DNA from: Astropecten irregularis
Lineage: Eukaryota; Echinodermata; Asteroidea; Paxillosida; Astropectinidae
Length of the DNA stretch: 64,000 bases
Direction: 5' to 3'
NCBI GenBank assembly: GCA_963971285.1
Contig: OZ020258.1
Coordinates: 6,902,614-6,966,613 of the forward strand
In this document: positions 33,804 through 46,800 of the stretch, piece after piece
Layout of the letters: each line of letters opens with the position of its first letter
Numbering within the stretch: position 1 is the first letter of the stretch
The notes under the pieces: model-generated
Database searches by the model: none
Told to the model about the DNA's origin: nothing
Seen by the model: only the letters and a program-made list of their open reading frames with translations
Position numbers and translations under genes: made by a program

Positions 33804-35639
33804 GCCTCGTTCCTGAGAAAGGTTGAGAAACGCGAATCTGAGTGACTCAAGTAAAAAAAAAAACCAGCAATTATATTGATTGACGTGCCAGATAAGCCAA
33901 TCAGCCACAACCTACTGGCTTAAGTGGGGGGCTTTAAGTATCAAAGCAAAACAAGGAGTATATGATTGACAGGTTAGGAATCCATCAGTTGGTATTTCCC
34001 TGTTGGCAGAGCCTGAACAACTTGAGAAGTAAAAACATTATCACAGCTTCCTCGTATGTTATAAGGGATCCAAATACACACAATAAAGTTGGCCTTGGTG
34101 TATATAACGCGTATACGACGTGCTAAGTAAAAGATGGGCATCGGAATTGAACCAACATGCTCTAGGCAATAATACTCAAAAGATAGAACGTGGTAAATAT
34201 TTATCGAATACTGTAGGATCTAGGAGTTCTCGCCACGGATATGGACGAACCAAATTGAGCAGGCAACTTGCAAGGCCGCAGTGATGTCGGTATACATTGT
34301 TCTAACGTTTTAATTGTTGTAATTATTATTGCTTGGAGATAGGAGGGCCTGACGCATTTCGTTTAAAGCAGGATCTTCATCTAAGGCTAGATGACAAAAG
34401 GACAAGAACATACAAGTAAAGACACACACTTAAATGGATGAGAGGATCAGGCAAGGGGGGGGGGGGGGTAGGTAAGTGTAGTAAAGTATAAAGAGGGTTA
34501 GGGGAGGGCAAGACCAAAGGTATGAGAACAGAAGTGTGTATAGAAGAATCATGGGGCTGGGGTTAATTATTTGTATTAAAAATATTATTGATTGTCTCAG
34601 CGTGTATTATCAACCATAGGCCTATTCCACACACAAACGAGGCTTAACGTTCACCAGTAGGCCTATCAGTGCTTCTTACATTGGGTGCGCCATTCTCAGA
34701 GATTTGTTCTAAAGTTCGAAGTGTCAAAATCTAGGGTAGCATGTGCCCCCTCACCACCATCATCAACCCCCCCCCCCAAAAAAAAAAAAAAAAAAAAAAA
34801 AAGCAAGTCAAGCGGACTCGTGTCTGCATACAATGAGCAGAAAAATGAAATTCTGTTCGTCTGAATAAAATGTGATGCGTGCGTCGTGTCATTGTTCAAA
34901 ACACGGGATTAACTCCGGAGTCCGCGGAGTGAGAAAACAAGACCGGTGGCGTGTTTGTTGACTCGAGGGGGGATTTGCTCGTTGCCCCGGGGGCGGTTGT
35001 GCTTAAAAATACGGCAAGGTTTTACTTCTGGAGGAGGGGCATTATTGTGTAGCAGAAACACCTACCAAGCTTGTTTTTGTGTGTGTAAAAAATATGCTAG
35101 TGGCTCACATCATGACGAAAGACATGCAGTGTTGAAGGTTCTCTTATTATAGTGCCCAGTATTTTTTTCAGGTAAAATTTTAAGTTTTTTAGGATGATTT
35201 CGTTTTCGTAAACCACATCACCATTAAGAGATACATGTTTTCTGTATAATGTTTTCTTGTAGTTTTCTTGTAATTAACGTGTTGGCCTCAATGTTTAGGC
35301 TAAAGAATTTTCCATTCTCTCATTAGACAAAAACTAGGCCCTTGTGTAGATAGGTATAATAATTGATACACTGACTTCATAGGCAAAACTTTTGGTCGGG
35401 CTTCTGCATCGACTGCTTATTATTTTTTACGAGAACTTGAAACAAGTCTATTTTTTAGTGTCAATCTTGAATCGTGGTTTCTTATAGATCAAAGATAAGA
35501 CCTTAGTCGACTTAGCATGAAACACCCCCCCCCCTCTTACTCTAGCTTTAATATTGAGCAGCAGGCCCGCTGCCGAATCCATTAACTGCATTGGTGGCTT
35601 CAAGAAGACAGTTAGCAATGAACAACCTCCAAAATGCTT
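33804..35639. other. Intergenic, low-complexity runs and one half element
   Basis: 34330-34400 carries the left arm of family I. G run at about 34457-34469, C run then A run at 34769-34802, C run at 35525-35534. No exon recognised. Confidence 0.5.
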
Positions 35640-35787
35640 GGACCATTTCACCAAACTTATCGTAACTTACTATCAATCGTAGGACTTGTGACGCATTACG
35701 GTGCTATGTATAGGATATGCCCGCCTTACGATGGGTTATCCGTAACTCGAGTTACGATCGATCGAATGGCTTCGTGAAATCGACCAC
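35640..35787. mobile_element. MITE family D copy 6
   Basis: gaccatttcaccaaacttat to ggcttcgtgaaatcgacc, with GAGTTACGATCGATCG. Confidence 0.85.
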
Positions 35788-36815
35788 AATTAGACTGGAG
35801 GCTGCACTGCTGCATCAGCAATGCATTAAATGTGTTATTTACGGTGATGTCCAGAGAAAAATATCTCCGCGGTGCGAGTTGGACGCCATTCACAGATTTG
35901 CAGCAAATTTGCTCAAGGGAAAAATACTACCTTGCCCATAAAAAATTGTTTTGATGCTGCCAAAATCGATCATGTTTGCCATTTATCAAGTATAACTATC
36001 CTTCGCACCAGGCGAAGGCCAAACAAATTATAAGTGTTTAGAAAACAACGTTGGACATGTATACTTGAATGCATTACCAAACATCTGAAAAACGAACGAG
36101 ATAACAGAATCATTGTCAAATCACACTAAATCAGTTTTGCACTTTAGTTTAGTCACCGGAGTGTCTGACTCGAGCCCTCTGTCACGTTTCCCTGTCACAG
36201 GATCGCCTCTGGGTACGAGGTGACGTTAATACGCCGAGACGGGCACTGACTGAAGAGACAAGTGATGTTTTTTGGGGATCGAGTGCGTGGTATGTGGACT
36301 GCTGGGGTCATTTGAGGTCAACGGGCAACTGTAGGCGTAGGCTTAAGTCACAAGGGAAGTAAACCCACTCAAGAATATACGAACAACAAAAAAAGGTGTT
36401 TTTATTTGAATATGGTCTATACCTGACGACCAAATGACGCATTCTATAACTGGATTATTTTGTTGATGGTAGCAGTCAGAATCCGTGGGTTTGCATCTAG
36501 AAATCTGTACGAAACACGCATCTTTGACATAGAGTTTCACATTCGCCTTGATCACAAAACCGTCAACACCCAACTCACGTTTATTTAAAGTTTATACACG
36601 TCCAATCAAGACCACTCTTTCGTTCGTGAGCCCTTCAAACCGTTATCTTTTGAATCGTCTGTTTTTCATGTTAAAATTGTGTGTGAATAATTCCTACTGC
36701 GCTATGCTCCAATTTTGCTACGAATTCACAATTTACGGTAAATTGTCCCCGTTTTTCTAAAACAAAAAACCCCTATGTGGACACTTGCGGGTCCACGGAT
36801 TGCCCTCAGGAAAGA

Positions 36816-37056
36816 GAGTGCATTCCGAGGACATTAGGAAGCTATAGGTGCTTTCTGAGGACATTAAAAAGGTTCATTCTGAGTACATTAAAAAAGGTGC
36901 ACTCCGAGGACATTAGGGAGGTGCATTTCGAGTACATTAGGAAGGTGCACTCCGAGGACATTAGGAAGGTGCATTCCGAGGACATTAGGAAGGTGCATTC
37001 CGAGGACATTAGGAGGGTACATTCCGAGGACATTAGAAGGTGCATTCCGAGGACAT
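36816..37056. repeat. 24-bp tandem repeat, about 10 copies
   Basis: Unit GTGCATTCCGAGGACATTAG plus GAAG. Flanking copies are more degenerate, and some units are 23 or 25 bp. Because 24 is divisible by three it gives open frames on both strands (VHSEDIRK on plus). Not judged coding. Confidence 0.9.
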
Positions 37057-37982
37057 CTTTGTGTCTGAAGTTCACTAGGCAATTTTATACAACCAACCTT
37101 ATGAACAACCAAGTACATTGCACGCCACGTACACATTTTTGAAGGTTTCGGTAGCACAAATGCTTTGTTTCCAGCAGGTTTCTCGTCACTATACCATATG
37201 AAATCATATGAAAATGTTTAAACGAATGTCATTTCTCCTCAGAGAATATGGTTGCCTGTAAATTGACTCGTGTGGCGGGGGTCTTACGGTTGCTACTCGC
37301 ATTTTATTGACACTTAATCCTGTTATTGTTCAGTACTTCTGGGTTTGTATTTAACATTTAGCACCCCATACAGCTGAATAGATCTCAGACAGAACATTTT
37401 CATCACTTAATATTCCCCAAAACCCCAGGCAATCCACCCTGTATGAGGCAGTCTAGAACCAACTATGATATCCTCGCCAACATAATAAAACCGAAAACAT
37501 TCATATAATCATATCATATATAGCTTAGAGCGATATTTGCTGAATTGAGAGCGAGTTTAGTTACATTTTGCAAAACCACAGTCTGGTATGAAAAAAAATA
37601 CAACAGGACAGTTTTATATTTTGATGATAAAGCATATTGCTATTATATCGCACGCACATGGGCTATACGAAAACCTGCATATGTTTCAAATAAATCTCAA
37701 TCATATAGTAGCCTTTTCGTCCAGGTGATTATTTTGGGTTCTGATTTATTCATAGAACGTTAAGGAGCCAGACTACTATTCTCCCACGCTGGGATTTACG
37801 CACATGTGTCTAGTCTCAGATCCTTCGGATGTGCACTCAGACTGATGTAAATTTATTGCAGAGCTTTTTGGGGCGTTTCCACTGGGAGCGCACGTCTGGT
37901 TGACATGAAGAGTTTTTCATTCAAGTTGCTTTGGAGAAGTTTGAAATAAAATCTCGGCTATAGCGACAACTAAAAGGAACTA
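37057..37982. other. Intergenic, nothing recognised
   Basis: No exon, known repeat or RNA gene recognised. Confidence 0.45.
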
Positions 37983-38209
37983 ACGGCCACAGCATTTCTT
38001 AAGTCTTTTCTCTTTTATTTTTGATCTTTTAAAAGATCAAAAAGATTTTCGGTCGTTGTTTTTACTAATTTCTGGATAAATACACCATCATCAGGCGGAA
38101 AAATTGTAACGGTAATTTCTATACCACCATCTTCATACCCTGTAAGTTATACGTTAATCTGTGAACATTTCTGTTTTGGTTTCTTGCCAAAGTATGATAC
38201 TACCTTTAA
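37983..38209. mobile_element. MITE family A copy 7, left third missing
   Basis: Starts inside the element at ggccacagcatttcttaagt, keeps the GATCTTTTAAAAGATC core and ends tatgatactaccttTAA. Confidence 0.82.
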
Positions 38210-39059
38210 ATGAAATAGCACCACCGCTGCAATGATCGTGATCTAGGAATGAATTCTTTCAAGTATGAGACACTTGTCGTGCTACCTTCAACTGTTTGTT
38301 TGTAGAAACCTTGAGACAATTCAGGAGATTTAAGTGGAATGGAAGTCAACAGATTTCACCTTTTGATATTTGGACTTGCATTTGACCTCCCATGACCTTC
38401 CCCACTCAAAGTATTCGCCTCTTTGCCCTCCAAAGAAATTCAGAACCATACGTTTGTCGAGAATGCTATATATTTTCAGTCACAACCTTCAGTTTTAATA
38501 AATAATCAGTACAACCATGTTGAAAATGTTATACCGATAAACCAATACTGCATTGACGCCATATGCACGACAGAGCTGAGGCTAAGTCAGCAATAATTTA
38601 GGAAATGACCTTCAAATCATTACTGAATTTTTAAAAACAAGTATCAGAGCTTATGCTGACGCTGAGAACACTATTTCCGAGAAAAGTCCGGCCTGGATGG
38701 CATACCTCAGCGGGCTGCCCCCCTGGTGACCACCGGTGATTTTGCCGTTGGTGGCCCGTGGCTGACCGATGGCAACATCCTCAACACACCGAGGATGCCG
38801 GTGTCATGATGGGGGATTAAATTGTTTACATTGGTCAGATTCATCCTTTTGATACAGTTGTTTTTTCTTGTCAACTCGCCGTTGATATCCAACCGCTTCG
38901 ACGTAAAGGTCTTTCATTCATTTATTTCTGTTGTGCAGGCATTTCGTTGATTTTTTTTTTTGGAAGACAATGATTTGAAATAAGAGTATGGGAGATATGT
39001 GATAAATGGACAAATTTAAGACAGGGCGAACGACGCTTAGATAGGAAAACGAAGGGACG

Positions 39060-39545
39060 AAAAGTGGAAAGAATGATGGAAAACAATGGAAAGACAGATA
39101 CGAATAAAAATGGGAACTCCCATGTGGAAAACAATAGAAAGAACAATAGGAAGAACAATAGGAAGAAGGATGACAAGAAAAAGAACCAACCGATGAAGCG
39201 AAGAATTGGACGAACAATGGAAAAACAGAGAAAAAGAACGGGAAGAACAATGAGAAGAACATTAGTATTAAAGAACAATAGGAAGTGAACAAGTTAGGAA
39301 GAACAATATGAAGAACAATATGAAGAACAATAGGAAGAACAATAGGAAGAACAATAGGGAGAACGATGGCAAGAAAATGAGTCGACCAATGGAACGAAAA
39401 ATTTGAAGAACAATTGAGAAAATAAAGAGAGGAAGAATCAGAAGAACAATTGGAAGAACAATGGGAATAAGAATAGAAAGATTGATAAAAAAAATAATAG
39501 TCAGTGAAAGAAAGAAAGAGAACAATTGGAAGAACAATAGGGTGG
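39060..39545 (+). repeat. Purine-rich low-complexity tract with AGGAAGAACAAT units
   Basis: Almost pyrimidine-free on the plus strand, with the 12-bp unit AGGAAGAACAAT repeated imperfectly, clearest at 39300-39360. The long open frame on the opposite strand (IVLP repeats, 231 codons) is a by-product of this composition. Confidence 0.85.
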
Positions 39546-40597
39546 TAATATTCAGGGAGTTTCTTTCCTGTGAGAAATGATTGTCCCAACAGCCTCAAAA
39601 TAATTCTGTACACCTATATATGTGAGAGGTTGGATAGTTCAGGGTTGGGGTGGGGGTTGGGATGAAGTGTGTAATCTGGCAAAAGTGGGCGAAGCCAATT
39701 CTAGCTACGCCCCCGCGCTACAAGCGACCAATCTTTATCATTATCATTCATTGATTCCACGGACAAATAGCGCGCTCATAAAAAAAATACCAACAACATA
39801 GCCCCAGATATGACATAAAGTCAACAATTCACCGTATTTATCATACAAACATGACTTACACTTCATAAAAATAATCAGATTAAACTGGAACGCCTGTCCG
39901 TATTTGCAGAAGCTGACATCGGTATGTCAGCCATCCCTAAGAGTACACACACAGCGATCGGCACATAACATCACACACAAGCCAATAACATGAAAATACT
40001 GTGTACACGATCGAGATTCAGAGCTTCATAAAGCCGAATTCGTCATGGGCCTATTTTGAGATCTTGCCGCGGACAGAAACACAAATAAATCTGCCCCGTT
40101 ATTATAATTAACCAGGTTATCGAGTACATGTAAATACGACAGTCACGCTCCAACCGGTTGAGCTTAAAGAACGGGAAATAGACACGGCTAGCATGTGCAA
40201 ATACTACGGGGCAGAAATATCATTATTATCTAGGTCATCAACACAGTTATACATGGTGTTTTTTTGAAAGCTGTGAAAAAATCCAAAATTTTTCATGAAT
40301 TTTTTTTTTCTAAAAAGCAATGACCTGCAATCTGCTCATGAACTAGGCAAATGACCTATTATGCTTTGACAACTGTGTTGCAAGATACAAACTTTCGATT
40401 TCTAAATGTGACACCAAAGAACATTTCTCATACGATCATTATCAACATTTTTGGCGCCAATTTCCACAGAGCAAGGGAAGCTCTTCATTAATCAAAGAAG
40501 AAACGAAAAAGAAGCAATACATAATTATCTTAATAAAGGTTCAACTAACTTTAACCCCATTGTCGATGTTTGCGACGAAAAGCAGTTTTGATCAGCT
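39546..40597. other. Intergenic, nothing recognised
   Basis: No exon or repeat family recognised. Confidence 0.45.
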
Positions 40598-41006
40598 GTT
40601 TGATTAAGGAAGACTTTTCATGATTAAATCATACTTTGGTAGGAAACCAAAACAGAAATGTTCACGGATTTACCTATAACTTACAGGGTATAAAGATGGC
40701 GGTTGTAGAAACATACCGTTAAAATGTGTCCGCCTGAAATGATGTATTTAACCAGAAATTAGTAAAACAACAACCGAAAATCTTTTTGATCTTTTAAAAG
40801 ATCAAAAATAAAAGAGAAAAGACTTAAGAAATACTGTGGCCGTTTTTCACTGTTTTCTCAAAAAAGTGGGCTAGGTATTTGACTGACATTTTTCACAGAT
40901 GACTGTGACTGTATCTGTCTTGATATTTGTGCCCACGAATCTGTATGTCTTTGACAAAAACCAAAGTATGATTTTGTGCTGAAGCAGCTCTATGAAAGTG
41001 GCCCAT
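40598..41006. mobile_element. Family C remnant split by a family A insertion
   Basis: ttgattaaggaagacttttc on the left and gctgaagcagctctatgaaa on the right are adjacent in the family C copy at 61917. Here a family A element (40625-40973) separates them. Confidence 0.75.
40625..40973. mobile_element. MITE family A copy 8, nested
   Basis: aaatcatactttggtaggaa to accaaagtatgatttt, with the GATCTTTTAAAAGATC core. The outermost GGTAGT bases are lost at both ends. Confidence 0.85.
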
Positions 41007-41009
41007 GGT

Positions 41010-43115
41010 TAACAGACCCATCCAGTCCCACAAAAGTAGGACCTATGTCTCCATTTTGATTTAGAATGGATTATATCATGGTCGTGAACTTAAAGCTGCG
41101 TCTTGGCCTACCTGGCCCACATAGTTCAACAACATGGCGTGCGTCCCGTCATCATAACATTGGCCGACAGATGTTCCATTAAGAGCAAGAATGCGTTCAA
41201 GGTCAGAGGTGCCAGATCGCCCAGAGACCCAAGGGGTGTGGCAGGGGTGCATATTGGGGATTATGATAGGGGTGCACTTGGATGGATGGATTACTAGGGG
41301 TGCATGTGGGGGCTTATGCTGTGCTGACAACTTCTTTTTATAAAAGGGGGCCAAGCTACCTGCAAACCTACTTTGAATGTTAGCTGAGGGGAGTGTGCGA
41401 TGTTGTTTGTTTATGCTCTGTAAGGGAGCTCTTTGCTATAGTCTCAATTTCAAGAAGCTTCTTCTTTTCTTCTTTGCTTTTGATAACGAGGGCACGGATC
41501 GAAGTCTCGCGGAGTACCTGGGAATTTCGTCGTTATACCTAATGAATACGAGGACGAGATTGGCTGGGAAGGAGGTTGCTGATTCGTAGGTTGACAATAT
41601 TAGGAGGAGGCGACATTGAGATCGACCGATTCCAATTCATATTCAATGAACTTGTCGCATACACGTATTTACGCGTTCATAACAACACGGATAACATAGC
41701 ATGGGTGTCGCTCTGGGTAAAATTTGGAGTACAGTCGATATACGGTAATAATCATAGGCCTCCTAGCCGACTCGCCTCTTCCCGATCCTACCGAGCCTAG
41801 CGGTAAACGAGGCACAATGGCTGCTACCACGACGCATATAGTGCAAAGGCTAAGCGTATACGATACTTTACTGGGTTACCAGTGGAAACTCGTACAAGAC
41901 CGGTGTCACTTTTTGGCGTCGTTGCGTATGAAAATCACAGTCAATGATCAAGTTGTACACGGGTCTATGACTGCTGTGTCAATACAGGGTAAACTATTCG
42001 AATCATAACTTGATTGATATACATACACAAACCTCTGAGACAAGTCAGTGGTTTGGGGGTAATTTTCCCAGGTTAACTAGAGGCCAATCTGATAGAAAGC
42101 GTCCCTGAGAAAAAAAAATTGAATTCTTTAGGGCACTTGATGGACTCCGTATAAACTATAGGTGGCGGTATCGCACATTGAATGCAGTACATTTTTTATC
42201 AATAACGCATATTTCGGTTCACTTAACCTCAACAAATTGGATAATTCAAAAAATGCAACTGAGATTCCCAAGTGTCGACAAACAGTAATCCAAAAATCAC
42301 TGACAATTCCTGGATCAACTAAAAAATGACCGAAGGAAATTTATCTGACGACCAAATGGCATTCTTGGTGCACCCGTGCGGTCATTGATATAAGGTATCC
42401 CATATCCCGGTTGGAATTCATACCATGGGGGTGGGTCTGTGGTGCAACACATATATACTTTCTTGTTTCCCTTCCCATAGCGTCCGTGCTCGTGGCGGTG
42501 CAGCTCCGGTTAAACTATACGAAACGAAATATGATTGAGGCGGAATGGCCGGCCGGACTCGGGGCACGGAGTCGGGGGACGGGACGGCGGGGTGTCCCGG
42601 CTATTCCGAGCGAGCTGTGCCCGCTGCGGGATTGCTGGAGCTTGGATGTAGGAACAGGGGGCCCTGTGGAATGCCAGCCCCAGATACTGCATTCAAGAAT
42701 ATGACCCAATATAAACACACCAATATAGAACCAGAAACTACCTCCACCGTACGGTAGAACTAACTAGCCTGCATCGATTACCAAATCCTCTAAACGTACC
42801 GCTGGGTTTTTTTTGGCGCTAACGACATTATTTTTGCAGCGTGTCTAAAATATTCCACTAACGACTTAGCTCATATTGCCTGAAATGAACACGATGGAAT
42901 ATGAACTGGCAGTGGCGGTATAGATTTAACACCGTGGGTTCCAGTGAAGGGAAAATGGCCCCAAAATTCATGATAATACCCCTGAAAATACTTGAAATTA
43001 CTAAAATTGGAAGTAAGCTCAAATAAATGACGCAAATTTTAAATGAAGCAAAGAACTATAGGCCTACGTAATGTTTTAACGAACAAAGATAATTGACTAT
43101 TATGTGCACCGCCAA
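41010..43115. other. Intergenic with weak coding-like stretches
   Basis: A GC-rich stretch at 42520-42680 has open frames in several frames but no domain. On the minus strand 41225-41115 reads LERILALNGTSVGQCYDDGT and on to a donor-like gtaggc, with no good acceptor. Neither is called as a gene. Confidence 0.35.
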
Positions 43116-43200
43116 CGCAGGGCTGGATATCAGTTGGTAAGTGCACCGGTTCGGTATTCACAGGGGTTGCAGGTTCGAATCCCGCTCCTGTCCACTTTTC
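43116..43200 (+). repeat. tRNA-derived SINE head
   Basis: AGGGCTGGATATCAGTTGGT (A-box region) and a perfect B box GGTTCGAATCC 45 bases on, then ctcctgtccacttttcct. Same family as 2786. Confidence 0.65.
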
Positions 43201-43626
43201 CTTGTTAAATTTGGAATGCCTGTGACTTAAATTATTCAAATGTACCGTATACCGTAATGTTTTTTGATGATCACATAGGCCTACATAAACATGGAGACAC
43301 ATTAATTTATATTGTCATTAATCTATTCAAATTATTCACATTTTAAGAACTGCTCCAGGATTCAACAGACGGTACCACCTCTCTAGGGCCTTATCTAATC
43401 GTTCTGACATTTCAGGTTTTGAAAACCTCGAAAATAATATGTGGCAACAAGCCATACATGTTTCAGGTGAATCGAATACAATGGTTTACAATTGCGTCTC
43501 AACGGTGCTTCAATCTGACAGCCACAATCTCCCCTTCGGGGACTTCCGGGTCTAGAACTGATCCCGCCCCGAAGGCTGGAAGATTTGGCTACCAAACAAG
43601 AAAATCCTACTTCACTGACCACGTAC

Positions 43627-43854
43627 CTCATGAGGTTCTGGAGTGTAGAACGCACACTGCAAATTTGACGAAGGGGGAGGACGGAGGAATTCGCCGCAAA
43701 CGCATTCACGGTGGACCTTGGCTGCTCCCCCAACAAAAACCCCGGCGTTGATCCCCAAGAACAGGTGGAGAACAGACTGAAGTAGGGATCAGCAAGATCA
43801 CAGATGTCCAACGATCTCAAAACATCCGATGGATGGCCTTGTGAGTGTCGGGAT
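43627..43854 (-). CDS. Candidate internal exon of an unknown gene
   Basis: On the minus strand a pyrimidine-rich acceptor (ttctttgtttcctcag) precedes 228 bp with an open frame of 75 codons ending at a consensus donor (ATGAG/gtacgt at 43626). The peptide contains LDICDLADPYFSLF, CSWGSTPGFLLGEQP and LRQICSVRSTLQNLMR. I recognise no domain. The opposite strand is open too, so coding direction is not certain. No partner exons were found within the window. It could equally be a UTR exon or chance. Confidence 0.25.
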
Positions 43855-43899
43855 CTGAGGAAACAAAGAAAGATATTTTCTTCAAGTGAGTATTATAAA

Positions 43900-46800
43900 A
43901 ACAAAAACAACTTCAGTGTGTGACAGTATAACCAGAGAATGGATGATCAGTCAGGACTAAATCTACGATGTTGAGATGTCTGATGATTCTCGATGGAAGT
44001 TGATGAATCGATGTCGTCAAACGATAAAAAAAGGAGGAAGTCAAGACACATATCCTTAATCAACTTCTATCAAACAACTGGTCTATATTTCACGCCTACC
44101 TGAGCACTAGTAATGTACAGTTCGTTCAGCTTCTACAATTCAAAGCTTCACAGGTCGAAAAAAGTATTGACATTTGCAGAAGAAATTGCTCTCCTTGGAG
44201 TAAGAAGCAGATTCACGTATTGAGCTGGAGCTTGCCGATTCACATCTGATCTGGAGGGCTAGAGACAGAACCAGTGCTATAAACTATACCTATAATCACA
44301 GTGGTATAGGTAGAATGACGTGCACATTGCAGAAAAAAAATCACATAATAGGTTTGGCACCGTATGTCATCACGCGGAATATACTCGGAGGGCTCCGAAA
44401 GGGACCCGGCTGAGAACGCCGGTGTTGGTCCGTATTAATAGTCACAGACGTGCAGAAACACGACACTGTACTCAAAATAGACCACGGTAGGATTACACCG
44501 GGTTAGCGCTGACCTCTTTGTCAGGGGTCACGCTAATATATCCCCGTGATAATATCGCTTAAGGCCGCTGGAAGAAAAGAAAATCTGAGACGAAGGATCG
44601 AACTTGTAGGATATTTTGTCCCTGGGTTCTTTCTTCAAAGACACGGTAAGAGATATAACACCGTACGTTATAAATAGCGCGTTCAGATTTTGGTCGTGTT
44701 CCCTGCAGGTACGCCATTGTTAAAGCGTCATTTCCTCTGTGCGTATTATAGCGTTACCAGACGATAACTGCGATCCGACAGCCTCACTTTGAGTTCCATA
44801 CGAAACGTGCCTAAAATATTGAATGATTATTAAAATTTCAATTGACATTTTCCACCTCGGTTCGCTACTGCCTTTCCCTACATACACTGCTATTGTTCCA
44901 TCGTGGGAAATGCATGGACTATCTTCACTTTAAAACAATTAGTTCCGCTTGAACATGGATATTTTCCCATTCAGGAAGATACTTTTCTTTGCGTCTTCCC
45001 TTCGCGCCTGCAAACACTCAATTGGATGAATCGCTGGTGCCCCGGGCAACGCTGGTGCCCGCCCGCTGTCTGAATGGTTATGTCCAAAAGGTGCTCATCT
45101 TCAGAGAGAAACTGATTGGAAGTGACTTGTTATGCACATCAGATCCGGAATACGAGAACCTTGGTGTCACAGTGACATGGAGATGGAAACAGACAGTGGG
45201 TGGTGGATCGAGGTGAACTTAACTTGAGATAATACAGACAGCAAACTGATTGGGAAGAATACCATCACTGTTATTTGATGAATAACATGCCAAACCTGCA
45301 CCTTAACAAACTCCAATTTCATACGACTCAGACCTTAATTCCAATCCCATAATGGATTTACTATTACAGAAAGTCAAACTATTACCTAAAGTACCTATGC
45401 TTTGATCGATGTCTACTCCATATTTCAAAGCATCAACAAGTTACGAAAACATTTCAACACAATCAATCGAGTATATCGCATTCAAGTTAGTAATAATTGC
45501 CCGTGACTTTGGGGGGTCATTAAGTGGTCCTGAGTCCAACAATGACCCGGGGTGTAATTTCGTACACTTGACTTCTTTTTGTCCAATAAGTTGGTTAACA
45601 CTGCTCGTGCGGCGCGGCACCCAGTATCAACTGACACCACAAGGGTGCCGCGCACTCTACCGTATCCATCGGTCACGGTCGGGCGACCAATAGGGTGACA
45701 AGTTCACAGCAAGTTCACTCTCAATGTTGGGGAGTGTAAGACGCAAATCTGTTTCATGAAGGTACGACCCAAACCTGGAATCAAAATGGTGGATCCCGCG
45801 TATAAATAACAAAAATAACCAGCCATTTTCCAAATAAACGGAGGCCAGGGAGGCCATGGCCTTCGTTGCCCTAGTTCTTGGCATTGGTGTCCCTTCAAAT
45901 GTTTCCATTGACATTATGATTTTCCAATGGAAGTGCCCCTTGGCCTTGCCCTCATGCACCAAACCTTATTTTATTTCCAGCCTTGATTTTTAGTTGCAGA
46001 CTATAATCTGGCTCTTGCAACTCTCTCTTTTTACAGCTCTGAAAAGTCAGGGGCAATAATTTCTGATAAATCTCGGGGTTTTTCTATCGGTACTTTCCAT
46101 GTTGGCATTTTCTGGTGGTATAATTGGAACATACTTTTGATTATTAAAGCTCAGTAGCTCACACTAGATTCCGTTGACAGTTGGTCGAGCTATACCAGTG
46201 ACCAACCGCATAGCTTCACCGTGGACTGAATAACGTCTCATTCAAGCTCATACCGTGATCAGAAATATACCGTATTCATAGGCCCAAAACTCCAAAAGAT
46301 TTCTCGCTGAGTATTTCCTTACACACACAAAAACTATAAAGTTTCAGGAATTATTTCTTCCACAAAACTGGCACGTGCAAACGTGCCCCCTGAATGCACC
46401 TGTGTCAGATACAGTCTGATGCACTACACTACACATCAGTGACGTGCTCACTTTACCGTGACGGCTCTGACTGCCTCCAGACAGGTCCATAAAACTGTCC
46501 TCAATTTTAACCGATTGACAATGACAAATTTAGGGAGGGATTTTATATAATGTGTGTCACCACTCGGCACTTTTCGGTCAGGACTAGAGTCAACATCGAA
46601 AAGGCGACTAGAATGGGTTTCAAAACTGATCTTTAAGCTCCAATTGGCACGGAGGATCACAATGAAATGTCTGGGTTCTTTTTTGCATCAAGCAGGTCCC
46701 GAGGCATCAACTTCTGACGAGCGACGGACCCCGAAACGCAGACACCAAACAGTCTGAGGTGTGCGAGCATTGTTCAGGCCCCAGGTTCAAAGACTCCAGG

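Noticed and set aside
38918..39613. 231-codon open frame, minus strand, longest in the window
   Set aside because: It is the antisense of a purine-rich simple-repeat tract (IVLP/FF repeats), with no domain and composition fully explained by the repeat.
43419..43751. 110-codon open frame on plus
   Set aside because: Overlaps the minus-strand exon candidate, which has better splice sites. No recognised domain.
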